Positions 33,477-43,081 of a stretch of 64,000 nucleotides of DNA are shown here, piece after piece. A program made the translations under genes and the position numbers. The stretch is taken from contig JAPKDG010000001.1 of assembly GCA_028822645.1 (NCBI GenBank), positions 1 to 64,000 of the forward strand, read 5' to 3'. Every line of letters begins with the position of its first letter. Position 1 is the first letter of the stretch. The notes beneath the pieces were generated by a model, which saw only the letters and a program-made list of their open reading frames with translations, did no database searches and had not been told where the DNA came from. The DNA is from Longimicrobiales bacterium (GTDB lineage: Bacteria > Gemmatimonadota > Gemmatimonadetes > Longimicrobiales > Gaopeijiaceae).

Positions 33477-35075
33477 ATGATTATTAGTTTCTTGCGGACT
33501 TGTATGGCGGCTCTTTTTATAACTGTAAGTCTGTTCGCAGTAAATCAGCCAGCCTATGGACAGCAGCTGGCAACGGACGATGTAGTTTTAAAGAAAATCT
33601 GGACGGAGGCTGTGGACAACTCTCAGTTTTTGAACTTAAGCCAAGCTTTGTTGGATTCGCTAGGCCCTAGGCTCACAGGGTCTTCGAGCATGGAGCGCGC
33701 CCAAGGGTGGGCAGTAAAAAAGCTAGAAAGCTGGGGAGTGGAGGCGTCTATAGAGCCTTACGGGACCTGGGAAGGATGGGACAGGGGGGTAAGCCACGTT
33801 GACCTTGTAGAGCCTCGAATACGATCTCTGGAGGGCCGAATTTTGGCTTGGAGTCCGGGGACTGAAGGCAAAGTGCTAGAGGGCCGGGCGGTAAGCCTGC
33901 CCTTGGTCCGGTCAGAGGGAGATTGGACGGACTTTCTTGGTACCGTTAAAGGGAAATGGGTCATGATGTCTTTTCCAGAACCGACCTGTAGAGCAAGTGA
34001 GCAATGGATGGAATATGCTCTGCCTCAATCACTGGAAGAGATGACTAGCCAAAGGGTGGAGGCAAGAGATGCTTGGGCTAGAAATATAAGAGCCATTGGC
34101 TCAACCGATCCTAGGCTCAGGGATTTACACGGAGCACTTGAACAGGCGGGTAGCTTGGGGATAATTACGTCTCAGTGGCCAGGATCTTATGGTACCACAA
34201 GGGTCTTCAATGCCTATAATCGTAGTAGCCCTACTTTTGAACTATCCTGTGAGGATTATGGTTTAGTATACAGGCTTGCTGAAGGAGGCCAAGCCCCGCT
34301 TCTTCGGTTAACTGCAGAATCTGAGAACAGGGGAGAAGTATCTGTATCTAATGTGATCGGACGCATTCGTGGCAGTGAGCTTCCAAACGAATACGTTATG
34401 CTGTCGGCCCATTACGATTCATGGGATGGGGGCTCAGGGGCAACCGACAACGGGAGCGGATCAGTCCTCATGTTAGAAGCTATGCGTATTTTGAGCGCCA
34501 TATATCCTAAACCCAAGAGGACAATTCTAATAGGATTGTGGAATGGAGAAGAGCAGGGCTTAAACGGTTCTAGGGCGTTTACAGAAGATAACCCAGGGGT
34601 ATTGGACGGGATGCAAGCTCTCTTCAATCAGGACAATGGGACGGGCCGCATTGTGAACATATCTGCTCAAGGTTTTACTGAAGCCAGTGGGTCTTTGGCA
34701 CAATGGATGTCCAAGGTTCCCGGTGAGGTCTCGAGGCATGTTCGGCTGGATGTTCCTGGAAGTCCTGGGGGGGGTGGTTCGGACTATGCTTCCTTCGTTT
34801 GTCACGGTGCCCCTGCATTTAATCTCGGTGCTCTTTCGTGGGACTATGGTTCCCACACGTGGCACACACATAGAGATACTTTTGATAAACTCGTGTTCGA
34901 CGACCTAATAAACAATGCAGTTCTGGTGGCTTCTCTGGTGTATCTTGCGTCGGAAGATACAGAAAGAGTTAGCAGGAAAAAGAGAACTGTGATTGTGGGT
35001 AGAGACGGAACGCCGGGCCAGTGGCCGGTCTGTACTCCGTCTACGAGGACTTCTAGAAATAGTCCGAGAATGTAG
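33477..35075 (+). CDS. Secreted M28-family aminopeptidase
   Basis: 532 residues, signal peptide about 1-28 (ending PAYGQQ). A PA-type insert (about 150-200) is followed by the M28 zinc motifs: SAHYDSWDGGSGATDNGSGS, WNGEEQGLNGSRAF and the late His in GSHTWHTHRDTFDK. It likely removes N-terminal residues from peptides outside the cytoplasmic membrane. The last 30 residues or so are basic and Pro/Thr/Ser-rich and less typical; a late frameshift cannot be excluded. Confidence 0.92.
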   Translation: MIISFLRTCMAALFITVSLFAVNQPAYGQQLATDDVVLKKIWTEAVDNSQFLNLSQALLDSLGPRLTGSSSMERAQGWAVKKLESWGVEASIEPYGTWEGWDRGVSHVDLVEPRIRSLEGRILAWSPGTEGKVLEGRAVSLPLVRSEGDWTDFLGTVKGKWVMMSFPEPTCRASEQWMEYALPQSLEEMTSQRVEARDAWARNIRAIGSTDPRLRDLHGALEQAGSLGIITSQWPGSYGTTRVFNAYNRSSPTFELSCEDYGLVYRLAEGGQAPLLRLTAESENRGEVSVSNVIGRIRGSELPNEYVMLSAHYDSWDGGSGATDNGSGSVLMLEAMRILSAIYPKPKRTILIGLWNGEEQGLNGSRAFTEDNPGVLDGMQALFNQDNGTGRIVNISAQGFTEASGSLAQWMSKVPGEVSRHVRLDVPGSPGGGGSDYASFVCHGAPAFNLGALSWDYGSHTWHTHRDTFDKLVFDDLINNAVLVASLVYLASEDTERVSRKKRTVIVGRDGTPGQWPVCTPSTRTSRNSPRM

Positions 35076-35188
35076 TTTTTAAAATCAGTCAGTCCTATGA
35101 AAACCAGCGGGACCTACATATGGAAATGTTGGGGAGTGGAGCTTGTCCAGCCGGGCCATTAATCGACTCACCTGGGTTATGACTTGTG

Positions 35189-36694
35189 TTATTCGAACCT
35201 AGCCCAACCAGGCATGATGTCTGGATTGATGTCGAAGATCGCTTGGCCGACAAAGTAAAAAGTTGCGGCCACCACGAGCACGCCGACTAGGTTAAGCCAA
35301 ATCCCTATCCTGGCCATGTCTGGGACGCGTACCCTGTTGCTTCCAAAGATGATGGCATTGGGTGGAGTAGCTACTGGCATCATGAAAGCACAGGATGCAG
35401 AGATTGTGGCAGGGATCATAAGCATGAATGGGTGCAGACCAGTCGCTACTGCTACTGCTGCCAGTATCGGCAGAATCATCTCTGTGGTTGCGGTGTTAGA
35501 CGTCACTTCAGTGAGGAAGGTCATCGAGAAGCAAACAAGAGCAATCAAAAGGAAAGGAGTTAATCCAGCGAAGATAGAGAGCTTGCTTCCTAAAAGAGAA
35601 GCAAGTCCACTGACAACAAAACCGTGAGCCAAAGCAAAGCCGCCTCCGTAAAGCAGAACAATGTTCCAGGGAAGCTTAGGGATTAGTTCTGCATCTGCAA
35701 GAAACCCAGAGCCGCTCTTTGGGTTGCGACTGGGAATCAAAAAGAAAAGGGTTGCCATTGTGATGGCAATAGTGCCGTCATCGACTAATCCTGGGAAAGG
35801 GAGCAGTCCAGACCACCCAGGTATAGTTATAAGTCCAAGATTAATAGGGGCACGAAAAATCCAAAGTAGGACTGTCAAAGAAAAAACTGTAAGAACCACT
35901 TTTTCTTCATAAGAGATGATGCCCAGGAGGCGTTTCTGCTTCTCTACAATGGAATTATCGACCTTCACTTTGTTGGGCACCCTAAAGAAAACTTTGGTTA
36001 TCAGTAACCATGCGATGACGAGGAGGGTAATGGTGATAGGAAGAGCCATTGTTAGCCACTGGCCGAATGAGACGGCTGGGCTATCTGGAAAAGAGATCTG
36101 AGAAATTCTAGCAAAAGCTAAGTTGGGGGGAGTGCCAACCAGTGTAGAGATTCCCCCTATTGAACACGAATATCCTATGCCTAACATCACACCAGTGGAG
36201 AATCCAGTTGTTTCGTTGGGATGAAACTGCTTTTCCAGCTCCAGAATTACAGATAGACCAATGGGAAGCATCATGGTCGCGGTAGCTGTGTTTGAAATCC
36301 ACATAGACAGGAAAGCTGAAGCCAACATAAAGCCTAGCACTATTCTAGAAGCCCCTCCTCCAACGGTTGCTATAATTGTCAATGCTATTCGACGATGTAA
36401 GTCCCATTTTTGCATTACAAGAGCAATGAGAAACCCACCAATAAATAGTACGATGGTGCTGTTGAAATAGATGGGGGCTATGTTTGCGCCTTTTTCTATT
36501 CCAAGCACCGGATATAGGATCAACGGAATGAGTGCTGTTGCGAACAGGGGAATTGCCTCAGTCAGCCACCAGGTTGCCATGAGAAGAGCTATTCCGGCCA
36601 TGATGGTGGTTTTGGGGTTTTGTGGATCTAGGTCAGCGAAGAAGACTACAAGACAGAAGAGAGTAGGTCCCAGAAGCAGTCCTGCTTTTTTCAT
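35189..36694 (-). CDS. DASS-family (SLC13) sodium-coupled carboxylate symporter
   Basis: 501 residues from ATG at 36692-36694; the frame continues 12 codons upstream without support. About 11-12 TM segments. The two SNT sodium-site motifs are ISNTATATMMLP and TSNTATTEMILP; the tail repeat reads MPVATPPNAIIFGS. It imports C4-dicarboxylates or related anions with Na+. Single gene, divergent from the acyl-CoA thioesterase at 36814. The 35076-35188 gap beyond its stop holds nothing I recognise. Confidence 0.93.
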   Translation of the reverse strand: MKKAGLLLGPTLFCLVVFFADLDPQNPKTTIMAGIALLMATWWLTEAIPLFATALIPLILYPVLGIEKGANIAPIYFNSTIVLFIGGFLIALVMQKWDLHRRIALTIIATVGGGASRIVLGFMLASAFLSMWISNTATATMMLPIGLSVILELEKQFHPNETTGFSTGVMLGIGYSCSIGGISTLVGTPPNLAFARISQISFPDSPAVSFGQWLTMALPITITLLVIAWLLITKVFFRVPNKVKVDNSIVEKQKRLLGIISYEEKVVLTVFSLTVLLWIFRAPINLGLITIPGWSGLLPFPGLVDDGTIAITMATLFFLIPSRNPKSGSGFLADAELIPKLPWNIVLLYGGGFALAHGFVVSGLASLLGSKLSIFAGLTPFLLIALVCFSMTFLTEVTSNTATTEMILPILAAVAVATGLHPFMLMIPATISASCAFMMPVATPPNAIIFGSNRVRVPDMARIGIWLNLVGVLVVAATFYFVGQAIFDINPDIMPGWARFE

Positions 36695-36813
36695 GGTATT
36701 TTCCCCGCAGCATGTTGGTTTCTGGTACATGGATTTTATGCACTATATCACCTATAGAGGAAATTCGTGGCAAACGATGGCTTTATGCAAGGGATTAGAG
36801 TTAAATTTCCTTT

Positions 36814-37317
36814 ATGGATAAAGACGAAAGACCCTTGATTAGTCCTGAGCAATCAGCCTCGCAGGCTACCCAATTGATGATGCCTGGAGATGTCAACAAC
36901 TTAGGACATGTTTTCGGTGGAGTGCTTCTTTCCCTTGTTGATAGAGCTGCGGCGGTAACAGCTATGAGGCACGCCAGGGGGCCTTGTGTGACGGTGTCCA
37001 TTGACAAGGTCGACTTTAGGGAGCCCATCTACTCTGGAGAACTGGTTACCTGTAGTGCTCGAATTAACTTTGTTGGAAAGACGTCCATGGAAATAGGAGT
37101 AACGGTAGTGACCGAGCACCCTATGACTGGTGTGAGAAGGCATACTAATGACTGTTTCTTGACTTTTGTAGCTGTAAATAAAGACGGCAGGCCTGTAAGG
37201 GTACCAGGACTGGAATTGTCCACAGAAGAAGACAAAAAGCGATTTGCGGAGGGTCAACGTCGCCGACAGGCAAGGCAGGAGCTGGCAGACGAATTAGGGC
37301 TGGCGAAGCAATGTTAA
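36814..37317 (+). CDS. YciA/BACH-type acyl-CoA thioesterase
   Basis: 167 residues, one hotdog domain. The catalytic segment MPGDVNNLGHVFGGVLLSLVDRAAAVTA has the conserved N-x-x-G-x-x-F-G-G-x-x-L-x-x-x-D pattern, then VSIDKVDFREPIYSGELV. It hydrolyses acyl-CoA in the cytosol. A charged helical tail (EEDKKRFAEGQRRRQARQEL) completes it. It is 16 bp upstream of the peroxiredoxin. Confidence 0.91.
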   Translation: MDKDERPLISPEQSASQATQLMMPGDVNNLGHVFGGVLLSLVDRAAAVTAMRHARGPCVTVSIDKVDFREPIYSGELVTCSARINFVGKTSMEIGVTVVTEHPMTGVRRHTNDCFLTFVAVNKDGRPVRVPGLELSTEEDKKRFAEGQRRRQARQELADELGLAKQC

Positions 37318-37333
37318 TGGTTGACTGGCCAAC

Positions 37334-37819
37334 ATGGAAAGAGATATGTGCTTATCTGTAGGAGCTATAGCTCCAGACTTTGAACTCCCCGTCACTCTCG
37401 GTGGTGACGTTGTTCGGCTTTCGAATTACAAGGGCGAAAAAGTGGTTGTGCTCCTGTTTTTCCCCCTGGCTTTCTCTTCTGTCTGTACCGCTCAAATGTG
37501 TGCCGTGGCAGAGGATTACTCTTTGTGGCAGAGGTTGTCGGCAGAGGTTATTGGAATCAGTGCAGACTCTCCATATGTCAACCAAAAATTTGCTGAAGAA
37601 TGTGGGGCTTCCTTCCCTATAGCTTCCGACTATAACAAGACGGTATCAAGGAAATATAAAGCTCTCTTAGAAGATATGGCGGGCCTCAAGGGAGTCACCG
37701 ACAGGGTGATTTACGTGGTTAATAAAGAAGGACATATCATTTATGCCTGGAAAGGGGAACATCCTGGAGTAATGCCACCCTTAGTAGAGGTGCTTAAGAT
37801 AATAGAGCAGGCGGACTGA
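37334..37819 (+). CDS. AhpC/TSA-type peroxiredoxin (AhpE-like)
   Basis: 161 residues. Peroxidatic cysteine in FPLAFSSVCTAQMCAVAED (C at about 51). The P-x-x-x-T/S-x-x-C pattern is present as PLAFSSVC. APDFELPVTLGGDVVRLSNYKG opens the thioredoxin fold. It reduces peroxides with external thiols. Start could be ATG at 37346 rather than 37334. It is followed by the dehydrogenase after 1 bp. Confidence 0.91.
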   Translation: MERDMCLSVGAIAPDFELPVTLGGDVVRLSNYKGEKVVVLLFFPLAFSSVCTAQMCAVAEDYSLWQRLSAEVIGISADSPYVNQKFAEECGASFPIASDYNKTVSRKYKALLEDMAGLKGVTDRVIYVVNKEGHIIYAWKGEHPGVMPPLVEVLKIIEQAD

Positions 37820-37820
37820 G

Positions 37821-39074
37821 ATGCGGGCAGTCGCTTTCGATGTAAGCATCCCGGGGTTTGTCTTGGCGAAGACGGCAGGACAAATTACCGACTCGGCTTT
37901 CTTCGGTTCTTTGAGTGGCCTAAGAATACAGGACCTTCCGGAGCCGGATATTCCTGGCCCTGATTGGGTGAAGGTAGAAGTGGTACAGAGCGGTATTTGC
38001 GGAAGTGACATTGGTTGCCTGACCTACTCTGCAAGCCCATCCATGGAGCCGTTTGGGTCTTTTCCAGCCGTTTTGGGTCATGAAATAGTGGGAACAGTTA
38101 AATCGTTAGGGGGAAACGTGGACGGGCTTGCCCGTGGCCAAAGAGTTACAATAGACCCAATGATATCTTGTGCGACCCGAGGATATGGTCGTTCCGATTT
38201 TTGTCCGTCTTGTTCCAGGGGCCTCCATTGTACTTGCGAGAGAGCTGGAGAAAAAGGACTGACACTCTTAAATGGAAAGCATATCTCTCCAGGAGTGACA
38301 ATCGGTTATCACAGCGACCTGCCAGGAGGATGGGGAGAGGTGTTGCTGGCCCATAAATCCCAGGTGTTTGCCGTTGACGATAATGTTTCAGATGACATGG
38401 CTGTTCTTGTAGAGCCACTTTCCATTGCCATGCATGCTGTGTTAGGAACTAAGCCACATCCGGAATCCTCTGTGATGGTTCTAGGAAGCGGCACTATCGC
38501 TTTGGCAACTATTTGGGCCTTGAGGGCCACTGGGCATCAAGGGCTAATCCTCAGCCAAGTAAAAAGAGTGCATGAGAAAAGGTTGGCCCAGAAAATGGGG
38601 GCTACGGAGGTTGTTTTCCCTGGCCAAAGTGCTATCGAGGCACTGTTAAAAACAGGTGCCAAGGCCTACAAGCCTATCATTGGCAAAGAGGTTTTCTCTG
38701 GAGGAGGATTTAGTGCGGTTTATGACTGCGTAGGGAATTCTCAGAGCTTACAACAAGCTATGAAGTTTGCTTCCCCTAGGGGAAAGTTGGCGATGATTGG
38801 TTGTGTCGGGAAAACTAGAAATATGGATCTGACTATGTTGTGGGCCAGGGAACTGAATGTCCAAGGGTTTGTGGGTTATGGACTGGAAGAATGGGAGGGA
38901 GGGAAGTGCCACACTTTTGAAGTGGTACAGAGTCTTCTTGGATCGACGGGAAATTCTATAGAAGAGATCATTACACATAAGTTTTCCTTGGAAGATTACT
39001 GTCAAGCTCTGAAGACCTCTGGAAACCACAGAGAAAGTGGTGCTGTTAAAGTGCTTCTTCGGGCTAAGAGGTAG
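37821..39074 (+). CDS. Zinc-dependent MDR alcohol dehydrogenase-like protein
   Basis: 417 residues. Catalytic zinc ligands are seen in QSGICGSDIG and LGHEIVG. The structural-zinc lobe is unusual, with Cys in DPMISCATRGYGRSDFCPSC then CTCERAG. The Rossmann segment is VMVLGSGTIALATIWALRATG, and GGGFSAVYDCVGNS follows. Substrate unknown; it is longer than typical sorbitol/threonine-dehydrogenase relatives. It is in one transcription run with the thioesterase and peroxiredoxin. Confidence 0.85.
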   Translation: MRAVAFDVSIPGFVLAKTAGQITDSAFFGSLSGLRIQDLPEPDIPGPDWVKVEVVQSGICGSDIGCLTYSASPSMEPFGSFPAVLGHEIVGTVKSLGGNVDGLARGQRVTIDPMISCATRGYGRSDFCPSCSRGLHCTCERAGEKGLTLLNGKHISPGVTIGYHSDLPGGWGEVLLAHKSQVFAVDDNVSDDMAVLVEPLSIAMHAVLGTKPHPESSVMVLGSGTIALATIWALRATGHQGLILSQVKRVHEKRLAQKMGATEVVFPGQSAIEALLKTGAKAYKPIIGKEVFSGGGFSAVYDCVGNSQSLQQAMKFASPRGKLAMIGCVGKTRNMDLTMLWARELNVQGFVGYGLEEWEGGKCHTFEVVQSLLGSTGNSIEEIITHKFSLEDYCQALKTSGNHRESGAVKVLLRAKR

Positions 39075-39111
39075 AACCTCAGTTGTTGGGTCCCGAGAAG
39101 AAATATCTAGC

Positions 39112-39684
39112 CTATAAGGAAAAAGAGAGTATTTCATCTTGGGTTGTGTCTTTTGCTGTATTCCCCATTGGGTCGAAACCTTCTATTTGCAATAAGATGG
39201 TCTTTTTCTGTAAATTGTCGGCTGAACTGCCCGCATATCCGCCGAGGGTTCCATCGCTTCTGATAACCCTATGACATGGCAAGATCACTGGTATAGGGTT
39301 CGCTTTAAGGGCCTGCCCAATGGATCGAGAAGCTTCGGGCTGACCTATCGCATGAGCAATATCTTTGTAGGCGACCAACTGTCCATAAGGTATATTCTGG
39401 AGTTGTTCAAAGACACGTAGCTGAAATTTTGTACAGCCCGACAGATCAAGGGGCAGGTCAAACTGTCTGAGCTCTCCGGAAAAATACTGTTCCAACTGTC
39501 TAGTAGCTTCTCGTATTACTTTGTTATCAGTGAGATTGGGTGTGCCTGAAAGCTGAAAACCACTCTGTTCAAGGCCCAGCTTTTTAATGCCGCTAGATCC
39601 TGTCCATATTCTTATAGTACCAATAGGCGTGTTGGTGATCGTGGCACCGTGAACCTGGCTTATGCTCTGTCGGTCGGCAGTCAC
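39112..39684 (-). CDS. ogt: Methylated-DNA--protein-cysteine methyltransferase
   Basis: 190 residues. The active site PCHRVI is in PIPVILPCHRVIRSDGTLGGYAG, and the HTH-like segment FQLRVFEQLQNIPYGQLVAYKDIA precedes it. It removes O6-methyl groups from guanine by suicide transfer. It is last in the suf operon, its start overlapping the sufU stop by 4 nt, an unusual partner for Fe-S assembly. Confidence 0.95.
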   Translation of the reverse strand: MTADRQSISQVHGATITNTPIGTIRIWTGSSGIKKLGLEQSGFQLSGTPNLTDNKVIREATRQLEQYFSGELRQFDLPLDLSGCTKFQLRVFEQLQNIPYGQLVAYKDIAHAIGQPEASRSIGQALKANPIPVILPCHRVIRSDGTLGGYAGSSADNLQKKTILLQIEGFDPMGNTAKDTTQDEILSFSL

Positions 39685-40148
39685 AAGTCCTCCATCAAGG
39701 CCTCTCTCCTACCAAGCTCATTTGCTTTCTCTAGGGCTTTCTGGAAAGCCTCGCAAATCAGGAGAGCACATCTGACCTTTAGTGGAAATTTTCGGACACC
39801 CTCAAAAGCAAGCAAGTCACCCATGAATACTGCATCTGGTTCGCCTATGGAAGAGTTCATCATTCCTGTGAACTGACTAGTCAGAAGAGATGCTGTTTCC
39901 AAGCTAGAGCCTCTTAGTCGTACTGATAGCATTGAAGCTGCGGCCTGTGATATAGAACACCCTTTCCCTCCAAAGCTTATGCCCTTGATCGTGTCTTTGT
40001 CCAAACTCAGTTGTAAGGTGACCTCATCTCCGCACATGGGGTTTGTGGCCCAGCCTTCTGAGTCACACTCCTCAAGCGAGACCTTGTTCCTGGGGTTTCG
40101 GTAATGGTCTAGTATTAATTGTTGATGAAGGGAAGCAAGGGTGTTCAT
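39681..40148 (-). CDS. sufU: Fe-S assembly / zinc sulfur-transfer protein SufU
   Basis: 155 residues. Cysteine ligands are in NPMCGDEV, GGKGCSISQAAAS and the C-terminal VRCALLICEAF, with the conserved Asp in CGD. It has the SufU-type insertion between the second and third Cys. In Gram-positives SufU accepts persulfide from SufS through its zinc site; sufS lies 2 bp upstream. Confidence 0.95.
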   Translation of the reverse strand: MNTLASLHQQLILDHYRNPRNKVSLEECDSEGWATNPMCGDEVTLQLSLDKDTIKGISFGGKGCSISQAAASMLSVRLRGSSLETASLLTSQFTGMMNSSIGEPDAVFMGDLLAFEGVRKFPLKVRCALLICEAFQKALEKANELGRREALMEDL

Positions 40149-40150
40149 GA

Positions 40151-41395
40151 TTAAGGAGCAAAGATGTTGTTTGCGGAATGTAGGCCGGATACCAACCTGT
40201 CAACATCGCCATAGGTGTTATAGAGGTAGAAGCTTGCTCGTGCAGTCACAGTAACTCCTAGATGTTGCATAACAAGTTGCGCGCAGTGATGTCCAACCCT
40301 GATCGCGATTCCTTCAGCGTCAAGTATTGTAGAAACATCAAGGGGATGGATGTCTCCCAGATGAAAGGAAATGACGGAAGACCTGAGGGTTTGATCGGAG
40401 GGTCCAAAAATCTTTATTCCCTCAACGGCGCCTAGTTGCTCAAGTGCGTAGGCAAGCAAGTTCCGTTCGTGCTCCTTTACCGCGTCAAAGCCAATTTCTT
40501 CTAAAAAATCAGCGGCCCTGGCCAACACAATGGCTCCAGCAATATTTGGGGTTCCAGCTTCAAATTTATGGGGAAGGTCAGCCCAGGTGCTACGGTTTCT
40601 TTGAACGAGCTTGATCATTTCCCCCCCTCCCTGGTAAGGGGGCATTTTATCTAGGATTTCTTTCCGTCCCCACAGAACACCAATCCCAGTTGGCCCACAC
40701 ATTTTGTGACCAGAAAAGACATAAAAATCACAGTCCATCCGACCAACGTCGATGGCTTGATGAGGAACAGCTTGAGCACCATCGACTAGCACGAGCGCTC
40801 CAACGGAACGAGCTTGAGAAATGATTGGCTCTAATGGGTTTATCGTACCGAGGGAATTTGAAACCTGTGTACACGCGACAATTTTTGTGCGTTTTCCACA
40901 AAGCTCTTCTAGGTTTGTTAGGTCTAGGTGGCCCTCTGCGTCCATTTCAATGTAACGAATTGTCGCCCCTGTCCGTTCGGCGAGCAGTTGCCAGGGAACA
41001 ATATTAGAGTGGTGCTCCATCGTAGTTAGTAGGATTTCATCGTTGGCAGATAAATTCTGTGTTCCCCAACTGTTGGCTACTAGGTTTATTCCCTCGGTTG
41101 TTCCTCTCGTCCAAATTATTTCTTCAGAGGATTCGGCTCCGATGAATAGTGCCATCCGGTTCCTGGCGCTTTCATATGCTTCTGTCGCTCGTCGGCTAAG
41201 TTCGTGCATTCCACGATGTACATTTGAATTATTATTTCTATAGTAATTTTCCAGCGCCTCTATAACGCAAAGGGGTTTCTGAGAAGTGGCAGCGTTGTCC
41301 AGGTATACCAGAGACTTGCCCGACACAACTTGAGAGAGAGTCGGAAATTGAGCCTTGATAGCTTTGGAATCAAACAGTCCAGAATTCTCTAACAT
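40151..41395 (-). CDS. sufS: Cysteine desulfurase SufS
   Basis: 414 residues, class V PLP fold. VYLDNAATSQKP near the N-terminus; PLP lysine in FYVFSGHKMCGPTGIGVLWG; active cysteine in RVGHHCAQLVM near the C-terminus. It removes sulfur from cysteine to supply SufU and SufBCD. Confidence 0.96.
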   Translation of the reverse strand: MLENSGLFDSKAIKAQFPTLSQVVSGKSLVYLDNAATSQKPLCVIEALENYYRNNNSNVHRGMHELSRRATEAYESARNRMALFIGAESSEEIIWTRGTTEGINLVANSWGTQNLSANDEILLTTMEHHSNIVPWQLLAERTGATIRYIEMDAEGHLDLTNLEELCGKRTKIVACTQVSNSLGTINPLEPIISQARSVGALVLVDGAQAVPHQAIDVGRMDCDFYVFSGHKMCGPTGIGVLWGRKEILDKMPPYQGGGEMIKLVQRNRSTWADLPHKFEAGTPNIAGAIVLARAADFLEEIGFDAVKEHERNLLAYALEQLGAVEGIKIFGPSDQTLRSSVISFHLGDIHPLDVSTILDAEGIAIRVGHHCAQLVMQHLGVTVTARASFYLYNTYGDVDRLVSGLHSANNIFAP

Positions 41396-41413
41396 AGAGT
41401 TTCAGCGTTGAAG

Positions 41414-41746
41414 TTATTCTACTGATTGAACGTAGATGTCTCCGCCCCTAATGTCGACATTAAAGGTGGCTACTGGTTTGATGGCGGGCAATGAAGTGGC
41501 TGTTCCGGTACATATATTAAATCTGGCGCCATGATAAATACATTCCACCTGATCATCTTCAAGGTAGCCATCGGACAGGGGAAGATCTTGGTGGGAACAT
41601 TGGTCTTCAAGAGCATAGATGGTTCCATCTACATTAGCTAAAACAATTTTCAGACTACCCACTTGAACACCAAAAAGGTTTCCAGGGAGACATTGATCTA
41701 GTGTTGCCACTCGAGTCCAGTCCTTCGGATCTTTTTGCTCAACCAT
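41414..41746 (-). CDS. Rieske-type [2Fe-2S] ferredoxin of the suf operon
   Basis: 110 residues from ATG at 41744-41746 (the frame runs 8 codons further up). Ligand boxes are CSHQDLPLSDG and CIYHGARFNICTG. This matches the small Rieske proteins (NirD/bphF type) often found between sufD and sufS. Its job there is presumed redox or cluster-related. The start overlaps the sufD stop by 8 nt. Confidence 0.92.
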   Translation of the reverse strand: MVEQKDPKDWTRVATLDQCLPGNLFGVQVGSLKIVLANVDGTIYALEDQCSHQDLPLSDGYLEDDQVECIYHGARFNICTGTATSLPAIKPVATFNVDIRGGDIYVQSVE

Positions 41747-43019
41747 GGCGTAGTTTTTGCTCAACCGCATCTGTCACGTTTTTAACTACTCTCCTGAATG
41801 CGCCGTGTGGCAACTTAGTCATTACGTCTCCAAGAAACCCAAGTACTATCAATCGTTCAGCTTGTTGCCGAGAAAACCCTCTACTTAGGAGGTAGAAAAT
41901 TGTTTCGGGATCCAGCTGGCCCACCGTTGATCCATGAGAACATTTTACGTCGTCTGCTTCAATCTCTAGGTTGGGCAAGGAGTCTGCCCGGGCTTGTTCT
42001 GACAGCAGAAGAGTTCTATTTGTCTGATAAGCATCAGATTGTTGGGCTCCTGAGTGTACACGGATGATGCCCCTAAATGCAGCTCGAGAATTTCCGTCCA
42101 GTGCGCCCTTGTAGAGAAGGTCACTTCTAGTATGGGGGGCAAGGTGGTCTTGGCTGGTGTTATGGTCAAAATGCTGATCCTTGTCCCCAAAATATAAGCC
42201 TAGCATTTTGCTGTTGGCTCCAGGCTCAAGCAGCCGAGTGTTTAGATCTAGTCGACTCAACGACGAGCCTAAGTTGACATTGAGGGTGTTTACGCAGGCA
42301 TCTCGATGTACCAGGGATTTTTGGGCGACTTGAAAGAAAATGCCACGACCAAGATTTTGGACTGATACAAAATCTACTGAGGCGTTTCTGTGGGCGACAA
42401 CCTCAACCGATGAAGATACCATGCTTTTATTGCTGAAGTCGTCAGAGTGGAACTCTTCCACGTAGGAAACGTGGCTGCCCTCTTCAGCTATAATCAAAGT
42501 TCTAGCACACACAGCTGAATTTCCAGTTGATAAAGTATGTTTGCCCCTGATGGGCATTTTAACATGAACGTTTTTCGGTACGTAAATAACAACACCGTCT
42601 TTCCACAATGCTGCATTGAGAGCTTGGAATTTTCCGGATTCTGGAGGCAGGACATGACTACAGAGGTTGGTTCGTATGATCTCTTGATATTTTTCATGCG
42701 TTGTATTTTGTATGGAATCTAAGCCAACACCCTGACTATCCACTGCTGGGTCCACCTGTATGTTGGTCACTAGGCCGTCTGTTAATTGGATTCTTCCAGC
42801 CGTATTAGTCGCTTCGATCAAGTCTTCCCTGTTGGGCCGTTGCGTGGAATCAACCAGGCCCATTTCCAGGGTTATTTGTTCTAATGGAAACAGCTTGGCG
42901 AGGTCTGTATAGCGCCACTCTTCAGACTTGGTTGTAGGGGTAGGTGTGCTTTGATAAACAGACCAAGCATGAGAGCGTTTTTCATTCAACCAGCTATGGT
43001 AGGTGGAATTGTCAGCCAT
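41739..43019 (-). CDS. sufD: Fe-S cluster scaffold subunit SufD
   Basis: 426 residues from ATG at 43017-43019; a GTG six codons earlier is less well placed. The C-terminal beta-helix region contains DDVKCSHGSTVGQLDPETIFYL and RGFSRQQAERLIVLGFL, the SufB/SufD signature. It partners SufB and SufC in cluster assembly. Confidence 0.95.
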   Translation of the reverse strand: MADNSTYHSWLNEKRSHAWSVYQSTPTPTTKSEEWRYTDLAKLFPLEQITLEMGLVDSTQRPNREDLIEATNTAGRIQLTDGLVTNIQVDPAVDSQGVGLDSIQNTTHEKYQEIIRTNLCSHVLPPESGKFQALNAALWKDGVVIYVPKNVHVKMPIRGKHTLSTGNSAVCARTLIIAEEGSHVSYVEEFHSDDFSNKSMVSSSVEVVAHRNASVDFVSVQNLGRGIFFQVAQKSLVHRDACVNTLNVNLGSSLSRLDLNTRLLEPGANSKMLGLYFGDKDQHFDHNTSQDHLAPHTRSDLLYKGALDGNSRAAFRGIIRVHSGAQQSDAYQTNRTLLLSEQARADSLPNLEIEADDVKCSHGSTVGQLDPETIFYLLSRGFSRQQAERLIVLGFLGDVMTKLPHGAFRRVVKNVTDAVEQKLRHG

Positions 43020-43081
43020 TATGCTTCCAAGCTCCACAGGTCTGAGGAAAAGATATGACTAGAGAACAGCTGATTCATTGT